Translations under genes and position numbers: made by a program
The notes under the pieces: model-generated
What the model was told of the DNA's origin: nothing
The model's database searches: none
Seen by the model: the letters and a program-made list of their open reading frames with translations, nothing else
NCBI GenBank assembly: GCA_038116745.1
Contig: JAYODW010000004.1
Span: 62,001-126,000 of the forward strand
Source of the DNA: JAYODW01 sp038116745
GTDB taxonomy: Bacteria; Pseudomonadota; Gammaproteobacteria; Ga0077536
DNA: 64,000 bases
Direction of reading: 5' to 3'
Part shown: in pieces, positions 1 through 9,095 of the stretch
Position numbering within the stretch: position 1 is the first letter of the stretch
Layout of the letters: each line of letters starts with the position of its first letter

Positions 1-462
1 GTCCGACGCCCCCTTGACGTCGAGCTGCAGCCCATGGACGGTGAAGCGCGGGCTGTCGTAATGCACCACTTCCCCCTGCAGCAAAGGCAGCAGCGCGCCA
101 AGATACTCGCGCATATATTCGGCCGGCTTTGCGTAAGACATGCCCAGCATGTTCTCGACCACGACGCGATGTGAAACCCCGACCCCAAGCGTAAAGCGTC
201 CGCCGGCAACCTGCTGCGCGGTCAGAGCCTGCTGGGCCAGCGCCATAGGATGGCGCGGATAAATCGGGGTGACCGCAGGCCCGAGTTCAATCCGCTTGGT
301 ACGCGTCGCTGCTACGGTCAACGCGGAAATCGCATCCAGGGTCCGGATATGCGCCATCCACACGCTGTCGAGGCCGGCTTTTTCCGCGCGCACCGCCATC
401 GAGGCAACTCCTTCGACGGTTGCTGCCGCCCGATCCGCGCCCAACATGATTCCGATCCGCAT
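1..462 (-). CDS. Luciferase-like (LLM) flavin/F420-dependent oxidoreductase, 3' end missing
   Basis: The first 154 residues of a bacterial luciferase-like TIM-barrel oxidoreductase are visible; the rest lies beyond the left edge. The start is ATG at 462, reading MRIGIMLGAD. Family features are an N-terminal beta strand, a segment ending in VWMAHI, and a later ELGPAVTPIYPRHP stretch typical of F420- or FMN-dependent members. Such enzymes move hydride between flavin or F420 and an alcohol, sulfonate or aromatic substrate, but the substrate cannot be read from sequence. It follows the small gene at 493-714 by 30 bp on the same strand, so they are probably cotranscribed with the crotonase at 801-1592. 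Whether the cofactor is F420 or FMN is open. Confidence 0.85.
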   Translation of the reverse strand, partial: MRIGIMLGADRAAATVEGVASMAVRAEKAGLDSVWMAHIRTLDAISALTVAATRTKRIELGPAVTPIYPRHPMALAQQALTAQQVAGGRFTLGVGVSHRVVVENMLGMSYAKPAEYMREYLGALLPLLQGEVVHYDSPRFTVHGLQLDVKGASD

Positions 463-492
463 GCTCTCGCTCCTGTCTGATTGCGCCCGCTG

Positions 493-714
493 TCAGCTGC
501 CGCGCGTCACCACAAACTCATCTTCGCCCGCGGAATCAAGCTGGAAATCAATCAGGCTTGCGAGATCTTTCCGCGTCCGCGTCTTGAGCATTGCCGTGAG
601 CAAAGTGTGCAGTAAAGCGTCGCCCATGGTCGGTACGCTCATCGCCTGATCCTCTTCAGCCTGCTGCATGGCCTCCGCGATACAGCGTCTGGCTACGTCA
701 AATTCACCTGCCAT
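493..714 (-). CDS. Small hypothetical protein (73 aa)
   Basis: A short acidic protein with no signal peptide or membrane segment. It reads as mostly helical, with a MQQAEEDQA stretch near the N-terminus and a charged C-terminal half. A strong ribosome binding site (GGGGAGG, ending about 6 bases before the ATG at 714) and a position between two same-strand genes argue that it is real. I do not recognise a family. By position it could be an accessory to the downstream luciferase-like enzyme or the upstream crotonase, but nothing in the sequence shows this. Confidence 0.55.
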   Translation of the reverse strand: MAGEFDVARRCIAEAMQQAEEDQAMSVPTMGDALLHTLLTAMLKTRTRKDLASLIDFQLDSAGEDEFVVTRGS

Positions 715-800
715 CCTGTCCTCCCCAGTCTTTCATCGATCACGACCTGCCGCCGCCCGCAGCAACGCTAGTCTGTGCAGCGGTCAGCAAAGTTGCGCGC

Positions 801-1592
801 TCACCGTCCGGTGAAACGTGGCTCCCGGCGATCCGCCGTCGCGGCGATGCCTTCCTTCCAGTCTTCCGTACCGCGCAGCCAGTTCTGCTCTGCCAGCTCA
901 TGATCGGTCTGCATAGCAATACGATCAGCCATTCCCAGACGCAGGGTCGTGCGGGTCGACATCACCGCCAGCGGTGCGCAGCCAGCAATTTCAGCCGCCA
1001 GCTCGGTCGCCGCCTGACGCACTTCTTCCAGCGGAACGCAGACGTCGGCCAGGCCCCATTCCACCGCCTGCTCGCCGTTCAGGCGTCGGCTGGTAAGACA
1101 CAGCAGGGCCGCCTTCTGCCGGCCGAGCAGCTCCGGCAGGGTCACGGTCAGACCGAACCCCGGGTGGAACCCGAGACGAGTGAAATTGGCGCTGAAGCGA
1201 CCTTCAGGGCAGGTCACCCGGAAGTCAGCTGAGACCGCAAGCCCGAGGCCGCCGCCGATCGCCGCCCCCTGTACTGCCGCCACCACCGGCTTGCGGCAAC
1301 GGAAAATGCGCACGGCCTGGCGATAGAGTTCATTGGACAGCGCGCCGGCAGAGCTGTCCTTGGCGTTGCCCGCATCGCTGGCGCCGAAATTCGCGCCGGC
1401 GCAGAAATTCTTGCCCTGCGCGCAAAGCACGATAGCTCTGCAGTCGGCCTCGTCGTCCAGCTGCTCGTACACTTCAGCGATCTGTCCGATGAGATCGATG
1501 TCAAAAAAATTGTGCGGGGGGCGCTGGATCTCAACCGTGGCGACGTGGGCGTTCAGACTCACGCCGAGATCCTGGGTATCTAGTGTGCTCAC
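801..1592 (-). CDS. Crotonase-fold protein (enoyl-CoA hydratase/isomerase family) lacking both hydratase glutamates
   Basis: A 263-residue crotonase-superfamily protein with the CoA-binding and oxyanion-hole pattern (FCAGANFGA near residue 65, then AAIGGGLGLA around residue 110). The two catalytic glutamates of true enoyl-CoA hydratases sit in GGCE and PE motifs. Here those places read GGLG and NFTR, so ordinary hydration of enoyl-CoA is unlikely. Crotonases with other residues act as isomerases, dehalogenases, hydrolases or C-C lyases on acyl-CoA esters. It is divergent from a second crotonase at 1774 that keeps both glutamates, and the two may act on different steps of the same acyl-CoA route. 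The start is ATG at 1592. Confidence 0.85.
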   Translation of the reverse strand: MSTLDTQDLGVSLNAHVATVEIQRPPHNFFDIDLIGQIAEVYEQLDDEADCRAIVLCAQGKNFCAGANFGASDAGNAKDSSAGALSNELYRQAVRIFRCRKPVVAAVQGAAIGGGLGLAVSADFRVTCPEGRFSANFTRLGFHPGFGLTVTLPELLGRQKAALLCLTSRRLNGEQAVEWGLADVCVPLEEVRQAATELAAEIAGCAPLAVMSTRTTLRLGMADRIAMQTDHELAEQNWLRGTEDWKEGIAATADRREPRFTGR

Positions 1593-1773
1593 AGATCGGT
1601 TTCCTCATGCGTTCATGAAATTCGCGAGCGTCTGCCGGTGCCGGGCGCGATCCGCTCGCTGCGCGATTGTCGGTCAAGCGCCCGCCGGACGCCACGTGCG
1701 CCGACCTGCTGCGGCAGCGTAGCGGCTGCGATCATCGATAATGGCGATGCCTGCTCACAGAAGGACCGCACTC

Positions 1774-2553
1774 ATGTACGACACCCTGGACTTTACGCTC
1801 GACCACGGCGTCGCCACCATTCGACTCAACCGACCGGACCGGCTGAACGCGATCAACCGTCTGATGATCGCGGACCTGACCGGCCTCTGCCAACGGCTCG
1901 ACGATGAATCCGGGCTGCGTGCGGTTGTGCTGACCGGTAATGGCCGCGCCTTCTGCGCCGGCGCCGACATCACCGTCCTTGATACCATCGAAAGCGCGGC
2001 TGACGCGCTCGATTTCATCGCCGCGATTCAGCGCATGACCAACGCCATCGAGGCGCTGAAGGTACCCGTGATCGCCGCTATCAACGGGGTGGCCTATGGT
2101 GGCGGCTGCGAGATTGCGCTGGCCTGCGACCTGCGCTTGATGACGCCGGAATCCTCGATCGGTGTGCCGGAAATCAAAATCGGCCTGCTCCCAGGAGCGG
2201 GCGGCACTCAGCGCCTGGCCCGCATGCTGCCGCCGGCAATCGCGAAAGAGCTCATCTACCTGGGCGACCCGATCAGCGCCGAGGTCGCCGCTGCACATGG
2301 CCTGATCAACCGGGTGATCGCTGAAACAGAGCTGCTCGCTGAAGCGGCCGGTATGGCCGATCGACTGGCGGCGCTCCCGCCGCTCGGACTGCGCGCGGCT
2401 AAACAGCTCGCCAACGGCGCCGCGCTGTACGGCCTGCAGGACGGGATCGCCGCCGAGCGGCAGGCCGTCGCTGGCCTGTTCGTGACCGAGGACGGCCATG
2501 AGGGACTGCGCGCCTTCCTCGAAAAACGCGCGCCCCGCTTCACGGGACGCTGA
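1774..2553 (+). CDS. Enoyl-CoA hydratase
   Basis: A 259-residue crotonase that should add water to a trans-2-enoyl-CoA in fatty-acid or aromatic beta-oxidation. It keeps both catalytic glutamates, in GGGCEIA and VPEIKIG, and the GAGGTQRL signature that follows. I chose the ATG at 1774 because AAGGA lies 9 bases upstream; an in-frame ATG at 1741 lacks a comparable site. An acyl-CoA dehydrogenase begins 53 bp downstream on the same strand, so the pair would carry out two consecutive beta-oxidation steps. The intergenic space to the divergent crotonase (1593-1773) probably holds promoters for both directions, though no clear box stands out. Confidence 0.9.
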   Translation: MYDTLDFTLDHGVATIRLNRPDRLNAINRLMIADLTGLCQRLDDESGLRAVVLTGNGRAFCAGADITVLDTIESAADALDFIAAIQRMTNAIEALKVPVIAAINGVAYGGGCEIALACDLRLMTPESSIGVPEIKIGLLPGAGGTQRLARMLPPAIAKELIYLGDPISAEVAAAHGLINRVIAETELLAEAAGMADRLAALPPLGLRAAKQLANGAALYGLQDGIAAERQAVAGLFVTEDGHEGLRAFLEKRAPRFTGR

Positions 2554-2606
2554 CGAAGAGGTGACGCCGGCTGCCGACCCCTGATTCAGACAGAGACAAC
2601 AGCACC

Positions 2607-3761
2607 ATGAATTTTGCTTTCGACGATACCGAACAGGAATTCCAGCAGGCCACGCGACGCTTTGCGCTGGAGCGCCTGCTGCCTATGTATGCCGAATGGG
2701 AACAGGGACGTAAACCCACGCGCGCGTGGACACACGAACTGGCCGAGCTCGGATTGACCGGCCTGCGCATACCGGAAGCCTATGGTGGACTCGGCGCGAG
2801 CTACGTCATGGCCGGGATTGCCGCAGAGGAGATCGCACGCGGCGACCAGAATATGACCTTTTATATACAGCTCGGCGCCATCGCGGCCGAACTGATCGGC
2901 GGCCATGCGAGCGAAGCCCTGAAGTCGAGCATGCTGCCGCGCATCGCCAGAGGTGATGCGGTGGTCGGCTTTGCACTGACCGAACCCGGCGCTGGCTCAG
3001 ACGCCGCGGCCATTGGCACCCGGGCAGTCCGCGATGGCGAGCATTGGGTCATTTCGGGTGAGAAAGCATCGAGTACCTTCGCTGGTTTCGCCGACTACAC
3101 CATCGCTTTCGTGCGTATGGGGAAAGCCGGCGGCAGTGCTGACCTCGGCGCCGTCCTGGTCCCGATGGACGCTCCGGGTGTGACGGTGAAGGTCTACGAC
3201 GCCATGGGCGGTAAATTTGCGCAGCGCGGCTCCATCTTCCTCGACGAAGTGCGCGTGCCGCTCGATCACCAGCTGGGCGAGAGCGGTAAAGGATTTGTCC
3301 AGGCCATGCAGGCCTTCGACTTCAACCGTGCGCTGATCGCACTCAGCTGCATCGGCGCGGCCCAGCAGTCTCTCGATGAAACGGTCGAATTCGCCCGCCA
3401 GCGTCATACCTTCGGCAAACCGCTGGCCACGCGTCAGGGCTACGCCTTCCAGGTCGCCGAGCACAGCACCCAGCTCGAGTGCGCGCGTCTGCTCTCCTAC
3501 CAGACGCTGTGGCGCGCCGACCGCGGCATGAACCACACGCACGCGGGCGCTATGGCCAAATGGCTCGGGCCGAAGGCCGCAGCCGAAGCAATCCACGCCT
3601 GTATCGTCCTGAACGGCTGGATGGGTTACGACAACAGCCTGCCCCATGCCCAACGCCTGCGTGATGCCATGGGGCTGGAGATCGGAGACGGTACACCTGA
3701 GATCATGAAATCCGTTGTCGCGCGGGAGATCTTCGGGCGCGAATTCGTCTCGCATCGATGA
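2607..3761 (+). CDS. Acyl-CoA dehydrogenase
   Basis: A 384-residue flavoprotein that should oxidise an acyl-CoA to its 2-enoyl-CoA and pass electrons to electron-transfer flavoprotein. The FAD-binding FALTEPGAGSD motif lies near residue 115, and the C-terminal four-helix domain carries the RQRHTFGKPL signature. Where medium-chain enzymes have the catalytic glutamate in a YEGT motif, this one has GDGT, a change common in CaiA-like and other atypical members, so substrate and base need testing. It follows the enoyl-CoA hydratase gene and is closed by the hairpin at 3828-3853. No ETF gene is nearby. Confidence 0.9.
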   Translation: MNFAFDDTEQEFQQATRRFALERLLPMYAEWEQGRKPTRAWTHELAELGLTGLRIPEAYGGLGASYVMAGIAAEEIARGDQNMTFYIQLGAIAAELIGGHASEALKSSMLPRIARGDAVVGFALTEPGAGSDAAAIGTRAVRDGEHWVISGEKASSTFAGFADYTIAFVRMGKAGGSADLGAVLVPMDAPGVTVKVYDAMGGKFAQRGSIFLDEVRVPLDHQLGESGKGFVQAMQAFDFNRALIALSCIGAAQQSLDETVEFARQRHTFGKPLATRQGYAFQVAEHSTQLECARLLSYQTLWRADRGMNHTHAGAMAKWLGPKAAAEAIHACIVLNGWMGYDNSLPHAQRLRDAMGLEIGDGTPEIMKSVVAREIFGREFVSHR

Positions 3762-3827
3762 TCGTCCCGATGGCTTCACATGGCCCGAAAGCGTCGTTTT
3801 TCGGCCTCCTTAGCGCGTTTCGCGAGC

Positions 3828-3853
3828 GCGCCTGCCTTTCTCCAGGCAGGCGC
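3828..3853 (+). terminator. Rho-independent terminator after the acyl-CoA dehydrogenase gene
   Basis: A perfect 10-bp GC-rich stem (3828-3837 with 3844-3853) with a 6-nt loop, followed by three T residues. It lies 66 bp after the acyl-CoA dehydrogenase stop and upstream of malate synthase G, so it should separate the two transcripts. Confidence 0.8.
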
Positions 3854-3909
3854 TTTCGATAAGCTTGCCGCCCCCTCGCATCTCACGTGTACATGACAGG
3901 TAATTCAGC

Positions 3910-6114
3910 ATGACTCCGGGCACTCACACGCAACCAACCTCCCACGTCTGCATTCCCGAAAGCGACATGGAAGTGTCGACCCCGCTCTACCGTTTCATCG
4001 TGGACGAGGTGCTGCCCGACCTGGGTATGGAAGCGCGCACTTTCTGGACGCTTCTGGAAGAAGTCATCACCGAGATGGCGCCGAAAAACAACCTGCTGCT
4101 GCTCAGGCGCTATCAGATCCAGGCTGAGATCAATACCTGGCATCAGTCCCGCAGCGACCAGCCGCACGACCCCGCGCAGTACCGGAAATTCCTGGAAAAG
4201 ATCGGCTACCTGCTGCCCGAAGGGCCTGATTTCCGCATCTCAACAAAAAACGTGGACGAAGAAATCGCGCTCATTGCCGGGCCGCAGCTCGTGGTGCCGG
4301 TGAAAAATGCACGCTATTCGCTGAACGCAACCAATGCGCGCTGGGGCTCCCTGTATGACGCCCTGTACGGCACGGACTCTATCGATCAGGACGACGGCGC
4401 GGAAATCGGCCAGGGCTACAACCCGGTACGCGGTGCCCGCGTCATTGCCCGTGGACGTGAGTTCCTGGATGAAATCGTCCCCCTGGCCAGCGGCTCACAC
4501 GCGGCAGCGACAGATTACGCTGTCGACGGCGGACAGCTGCGGGTCACCCTGAGCGACGGCACGGTGAGCGGTCTTGCTGAGCCGGGAAAATTTGCCGGCT
4601 ACAACGGCCGCAGCGATGCGCCAGCGGAGATCCTGCTCAAGAATCACAATCTGCACGTCATCATCCAGATAGACCCGAGTCACCCGGTCGGGCGTGACGA
4701 TCTGGCTAACGTCAAAGACCTCATGGTGGAGTCCGCCATCACCACCATCCAGGATTGCGAGGACTCCGTGGCCGCCGTGGACGGCGAAGACAAGACAGAG
4801 GTTTACCGTAACTGGCTGGGCCTCATGCGCGGCACGCTCAAGGAAACTTTCCAGAAAGGCGCCAGCACGCTCACGCGCACCCTGAATCCCGATCTGCATT
4901 TCCTTGACCCGCGAGGCACGCCCATCACCCTGCATGGACGTTCCCTGCTGCTGGTGCGAAACGTCGGTCACCTCATGACCAACGAGGCCGTACTGCTCAA
5001 AGGTCAGGAGGTGCCGGAAGGGATCCTCGATGCAGTCATCACCGCTACGATTGCGCTGTACGACATCAAAGGACTCAACCAGCTGCGTAACTCGCGCACC
5101 GGCTCGATGTACATCGTCAAACCCAAGATGCACGGGCCAGAGGAAGTCGCGTTCGCGTGCGAGCTCTTCGGCAAAGTGGAGGACGTCCTCAAGCTGCCGC
5201 GACATACGCTCAAGATCGGGATCATGGACGAAGAACGCCGCACGACCATCAACCTCAAGGAATGCATCCGCGCCGCCAAGGACAGACTGATTTTCATTAA
5301 TACCGGCTTCCTCGATCGCACCGGCGACGAGATCCACACCTCGATGGAAGCCGGGGTCATGGTGCCCAAAGAGTCCATGAAAAACGAAAACTGGATCACG
5401 GCATATGAGAACTGGAACGTCGATATCGGCCTGGCTTGCGGCCTTCAGGGCGTCGCCCAGATCGGCAAGGGCATGTGGCCTAAACCCGATCTGATGCATG
5501 AGATGCTGGATAAGAAAAAAGCGCACCTCGAGGCCGGCGCCAACACGGCCTGGGTACCCTCGCCCACCGCGGCCACGCTGCATGCGTTGCACTACCATTC
5601 GATCCTGGTCAGCGAAAAACAGGACGCGCTCAAGCATCGACGGCGCGCCGATCTGAACGACATACTGACCATCCCGCTGCTCGGCGAAGAAAACCTCAGC
5701 GGGGCCCAGATCCAGCAGGAGCTGGACAACAACTGTCAGGGGATCCTGGGCTACGTGGTGCGCTGGGTGGAACTCGGGATCGGCTGCTCCAAAGTACCGG
5801 ACATCAACGATGTCGGCCTGATGGAGGACCGCGCGACGCTGCGTATCTCCAGTCAGCACATCGCCAACTGGCTGCGCCACGACTTCGTCAAGCGCACCCA
5901 CGTTCTCGAAACCCTGAAGCGTATGGCCGAGGTCGTCGACCGACAGAATGCGGGCGACCCCGCTTACAAACCGATGGCCCCGAATTTCGACGAATCGGTC
6001 GCATTCCAGGCCGCCTGCGAACTGGTCTTCGGCGGCGTGCATCACCCCAACGGCTACACCGAGCCAGTACTGCACAGACGCCGCATTGAACTCAAGGCGC
6101 AGGGGCTGCACTGA
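3910..6114 (+). CDS. glcB: Malate synthase G
   Basis: A 734-residue protein, the usual length for the large monomeric isoform G, which condenses glyoxylate with acetyl-CoA to give malate and CoA. Diagnostic segments are CEDSVAAVDGEDK, the RTGSMYIVKPKMHGP stretch holding the catalytic arginine and acetyl-CoA contacts, MDEERRTT, and GKGMWPKPD. A catalytic-domain AATLHALHYH motif follows. The start is ATG at 3910 with GACAGG upstream. No isocitrate lyase or glycolate oxidase gene is present in the window, so the source of glyoxylate is not visible. It could come from glyoxylate-forming catabolism or from an isocitrate lyase elsewhere in the genome. Confidence 0.97.
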   Translation: MTPGTHTQPTSHVCIPESDMEVSTPLYRFIVDEVLPDLGMEARTFWTLLEEVITEMAPKNNLLLLRRYQIQAEINTWHQSRSDQPHDPAQYRKFLEKIGYLLPEGPDFRISTKNVDEEIALIAGPQLVVPVKNARYSLNATNARWGSLYDALYGTDSIDQDDGAEIGQGYNPVRGARVIARGREFLDEIVPLASGSHAAATDYAVDGGQLRVTLSDGTVSGLAEPGKFAGYNGRSDAPAEILLKNHNLHVIIQIDPSHPVGRDDLANVKDLMVESAITTIQDCEDSVAAVDGEDKTEVYRNWLGLMRGTLKETFQKGASTLTRTLNPDLHFLDPRGTPITLHGRSLLLVRNVGHLMTNEAVLLKGQEVPEGILDAVITATIALYDIKGLNQLRNSRTGSMYIVKPKMHGPEEVAFACELFGKVEDVLKLPRHTLKIGIMDEERRTTINLKECIRAAKDRLIFINTGFLDRTGDEIHTSMEAGVMVPKESMKNENWITAYENWNVDIGLACGLQGVAQIGKGMWPKPDLMHEMLDKKKAHLEAGANTAWVPSPTAATLHALHYHSILVSEKQDALKHRRRADLNDILTIPLLGEENLSGAQIQQELDNNCQGILGYVVRWVELGIGCSKVPDINDVGLMEDRATLRISSQHIANWLRHDFVKRTHVLETLKRMAEVVDRQNAGDPAYKPMAPNFDESVAFQAACELVFGGVHHPNGYTEPVLHRRRIELKAQGLH

Positions 6115-6173
6115 TCGACGCGCGGCAGACCGGCTATGCTGCGGCTGACTGTCTCTGAGACCTGGAGCTGCAC

Positions 6174-7145
6174 ATGATCCGGACCTGGCTCTGGAACCCC
6201 GGCACGAGCACCATCCTGCGTGGTGGCCCCGAGCTGGTGACGCGATGGCTGACCGACACGCAGACGACCATCTGGGTGGATATCGCCAAGCACGATCCCG
6301 AGGCTGAGCGTGCGCTGTTGCGCAGCAGTTTCGGTCTGCACGCGCTGGCGGTGGACGACGCCTTACGCGACCGTCATCCGCCCAAGATCGAGTGCTTCAG
6401 CAACGCAACGTTTGTTCTGCTGCGCGGGCTCTTCGCTCAGGTCGAAGGTGTCGATTTCAACGTCATTCAGCTCGCGCTGTTCGTCGGTGAACGCTTCCTC
6501 GTTACCCGGCACAACCGGAACTCGACCAGCATTGACTGGCTCGAGCGGAAACTCGAAGAGGACCCCAGCGCGCTGGGCGGACCCGCCGCCCTGCTCGCGG
6601 CGCGGGTCATGAACCGCATGGTGCAGCGTTATCTCGAGATCCTGCTCGGACTGGAACCCCGTCTGGAAGAGCTCGAAGCGCTGGTCTTCCAGAAACCAGA
6701 CGACACCCTGCTGTACGAACTCACGCACTACAAATCGCGCCTGCGGGAGATCCGGCGCATCGCGAGCTATCACCTGCAGATTGCCACCGAGCTGCGCGAA
6801 GGACGGGTGCCGTTTTTCAATGCCGATCTGACCCACGAGCTGAACGATTTCTACGAGCAGCTGGAGCGCACCGCAAGCCTCGCCGGGTTGTACTACGAAA
6901 CCGCGAGCGACCTGATCGAGGGCTATCTCGCGCTCGCCTCTCACCGACTGAACCGCGTAATGCAGATCCTGACCATTTTCACCGTGGTATTCGTGCCGAT
7001 CACCTTTATTGCGGGGATCTACGGCATGAACTTCGTCAACATGCCGGAGCTTCACAGTACGGCCGGTTACTACGTCGTGCTGGGCGTGATGTTTGTACTG
7101 GTGGCGCTGCAACTCTTTTATTTCCGCCGGCGCGGCTGGCTCTGA
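6174..7145 (+). CDS. CorA-family divalent metal transporter (ZntB-like)
   Basis: A 323-residue CorA-superfamily protein with a large cytoplasmic alpha/beta domain and two C-terminal membrane helices. The diagnostic GMN tripeptide is at residues 284-286 (YGMNF), just after the first helix. The family forms pentameric channels for Mg2+ or, in ZntB, for Zn2+ transport; the N-terminal RTWLWNPGT style resembles ZntB-like members, but metal choice cannot be settled from sequence. It lies 59 bp after glcB and ends about 40 bp before the mechanosensitive channel gene on the same strand, so the two transport genes could share a transcript. Confidence 0.9.
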   Translation: MIRTWLWNPGTSTILRGGPELVTRWLTDTQTTIWVDIAKHDPEAERALLRSSFGLHALAVDDALRDRHPPKIECFSNATFVLLRGLFAQVEGVDFNVIQLALFVGERFLVTRHNRNSTSIDWLERKLEEDPSALGGPAALLAARVMNRMVQRYLEILLGLEPRLEELEALVFQKPDDTLLYELTHYKSRLREIRRIASYHLQIATELREGRVPFFNADLTHELNDFYEQLERTASLAGLYYETASDLIEGYLALASHRLNRVMQILTIFTVVFVPITFIAGIYGMNFVNMPELHSTAGYYVVLGVMFVLVALQLFYFRRRGWL

Positions 7146-7185
7146 ACGGGCACTTCATGGGCGGGACTTCGCCTCAGGAAACACG

Positions 7186-8541
7186 ATGATGGAACGCTGG
7201 TTCGGCATCTCCCTGGCTGACGTCGCCGTTCAGCTGCGACGCTGGCTTGGTGAAGAGGTCCTGAGCGCGGATACATTGTTCCAGATCGGCATCATCGGCT
7301 TCGCTGCACTCTCAGCCTGGGTGATCGCACCGCGCCTGCGCAGGCTGACCCAGCGCCACGCTGACGCCGAGTCAGGTCATCACTCCGCGAAGCTGGTGTG
7401 GGAGCGCGTCGGGCTGGTCATGCTCCCGCTGTGCTGGCTGGCGCTGCAGTGGCTGGCGATTGCACTCGCCGATACCGTCGGCTGGCGTCACGGTCTGCTT
7501 ATCGTGACGGCTTCATTACTCAGCGCCTGGGTCGCAATCCGGATCGCCTCCACGCTGGTGCGGGATCCCGCTACGGCTCATGCGATCGCGTCACTGGCCT
7601 GGATCCTGGCGGCTTTGAATATTCTGGGGCTACTCGGCCAGACCGCGGCGCTGCTGGACCGCCTGGCTATTCATCTCGGCAGCAGTCGAGTGTCTGCGCT
7701 GGCGGTCATCAAAGGGCTGATCGCGCTTGCCGTGCTGCTGTGGCTGGCGAGCCTTCTGGCGAACGTTTTCGACCAGCGCATCCGCCGACAGACAAACCTG
7801 ACTCCGTCGGCGCAGGTCCTGTTCAGCAAGCTGCTCAAGATCACGCTGATCGCGATCGCGGTGGTCGCGGCCATCAGCTCAGTGGGGATCGATCTCACTG
7901 CGTTCGCCGTCTTAGGTGGCGCCATTGGCGTCGGCATCGGCTTCGGCCTGCAGAAAATCGTCTCCAACCTGGTCTCAGGCGTCATCCTGCTGCTGGACAA
8001 ATCCATCAAGCCGGGAGACGTCATCGCCGTCGCCAATTACTACGGTCGCGTCGATTCGCTCGGAGCGCGCTATGTCTCGGTCACCACCCGTGACGGTATC
8101 GAGCATCTCATTCCGAATGAAGAGCTGATCATCAACCGGGTCGAAAACTGGTCGCACTCGAACAATCTTTATCGCATACGCATCCCGGTCGGGGTGCACT
8201 ATAACTGTGACGTGCCGACAGCGATGCGTCTGTGCAGCGAGGCCGCAGCAGAAACCCCGCGTGTCCTGCGCGAGCCGAAACCCAACTGCCTGCTGCGCGG
8301 CTTTGGTGACAGCGCCGTCGACCTTGAGGTCCGCTACTGGATCGACGACCCCATGAACGGCCGCGCCAACGTCAGCAGCGAGGTCTATCTGCGTATCTGG
8401 CAGAAATTTCACGAACACGGTATCGAGATCCCGTATCCACAGCGGGACCTTCATCTGCGCACCCCGGACCTGTCGACAGCGGCGCTCGCCGGACTGGCCG
8501 GCATGCCGGCCAGCGGTCGCTCCGATCACAGCGAGCCTTAG
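7186..8541 (+). CDS. MscS-family mechanosensitive ion channel
   Basis: A 451-residue small-conductance mechanosensitive channel. Several hydrophobic helices fill the first 200 residues. They are followed by the pore helix and beta-domain signature GGAIGVGIGFGLQKIVSN, then KPGDVIAV and the conserved VENWSHSNN in the cytoplasmic vestibule. Such channels open on membrane tension and release solutes after hypo-osmotic shock. The start is ATG at 7186, with AGGAA close upstream; a longer in-frame opening from 7093 overlaps corA and lacks a good site. The gene is longer than E. coli MscS because of extra N-terminal helices, as in many paralogues. Its stop overlaps the convergent Nudix gene by 4 bp. 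Confidence 0.92.
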   Translation: MMERWFGISLADVAVQLRRWLGEEVLSADTLFQIGIIGFAALSAWVIAPRLRRLTQRHADAESGHHSAKLVWERVGLVMLPLCWLALQWLAIALADTVGWRHGLLIVTASLLSAWVAIRIASTLVRDPATAHAIASLAWILAALNILGLLGQTAALLDRLAIHLGSSRVSALAVIKGLIALAVLLWLASLLANVFDQRIRRQTNLTPSAQVLFSKLLKITLIAIAVVAAISSVGIDLTAFAVLGGAIGVGIGFGLQKIVSNLVSGVILLLDKSIKPGDVIAVANYYGRVDSLGARYVSVTTRDGIEHLIPNEELIINRVENWSHSNNLYRIRIPVGVHYNCDVPTAMRLCSEAAAETPRVLREPKPNCLLRGFGDSAVDLEVRYWIDDPMNGRANVSSEVYLRIWQKFHEHGIEIPYPQRDLHLRTPDLSTAALAGLAGMPASGRSDHSEP

Positions 8542-9077
8542 TCGATCCGCTCACCGCGGGTGCAGAGCTCAGACGCCACGAGGTGCAGGGCGCAGATAGT
8601 TTTGGCGTCCGCGATCTGTCCGTCCCTGACCATGGCAAGGACGGTGCTGAGCGGCAAGCGCACTACCTCGATGTACTCGTCTGCTTCCGGAGCACCCGGC
8701 GCCGGAGCGAGGTCCTCCGCCAGAAAGAGCCAGATCCGCTCATCGGTGAAGCCCGGCGTGGTGAGAATACTGCCCAGCAGGGTGAGGCGGCCCTCCAGCT
8801 GTACCTCTTCGGCCAGCTCGCGCGCGGCGCAGAGCGCCGGGTTTTCATTGCCGTCACGCACGCCCGCAGGCACCTCGTAAATCATGCCGCCAGCGGCGTG
8901 CCGATGCTGATGGATCAGCGTGACCGTGCCGTCATCATGCAGCGGCACAATTGCCGCCGCGCCGGGGTGGCGGATCACCTCCAGATCCAGCTGCTGACCG
9001 CTCGGCAGCAGAGCAGTCTCTAGACCCAGTTTTACCACCCGCCCGTCATAGATCATCCGTCGCTCGTTAACACTCAT
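8538..9077 (-). CDS. Nudix hydrolase, ADP-ribose pyrophosphatase type
   Basis: A 179-residue Nudix hydrolase. The Nudix box runs as G-x5-E-x7-RE-x2-EE, visible as GVRDGNE followed by ARELAEEV. The position usually held by glycine after EEV is glutamine, a small departure. The N-terminal layout with RVVKLGLETALLPSG resembles ADP-ribose pyrophosphatases (NudF), which cleave ADP-ribose to AMP and ribose 5-phosphate. Substrate is inferred, not shown. The start is ATG at 9077, 18 bp after the stop of the alpha/beta hydrolase upstream, so the two genes form a likely operon. Confidence 0.9.
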   Translation of the reverse strand: MSVNERRMIYDGRVVKLGLETALLPSGQQLDLEVIRHPGAAAIVPLHDDGTVTLIHQHRHAAGGMIYEVPAGVRDGNENPALCAARELAEEVQLEGRLTLLGSILTTPGFTDERIWLFLAEDLAPAPGAPEADEYIEVVRLPLSTVLAMVRDGQIADAKTICALHLVASELCTRGERID

Positions 9078-9095
9078 ACGCCTTGCTCTGACCCC

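Noticed and set aside
4495..6111. A 538-codon open frame on the minus strand
   Set aside because: It lies wholly inside malate synthase G, has no family resemblance and only exists because of GC-rich codon bias.
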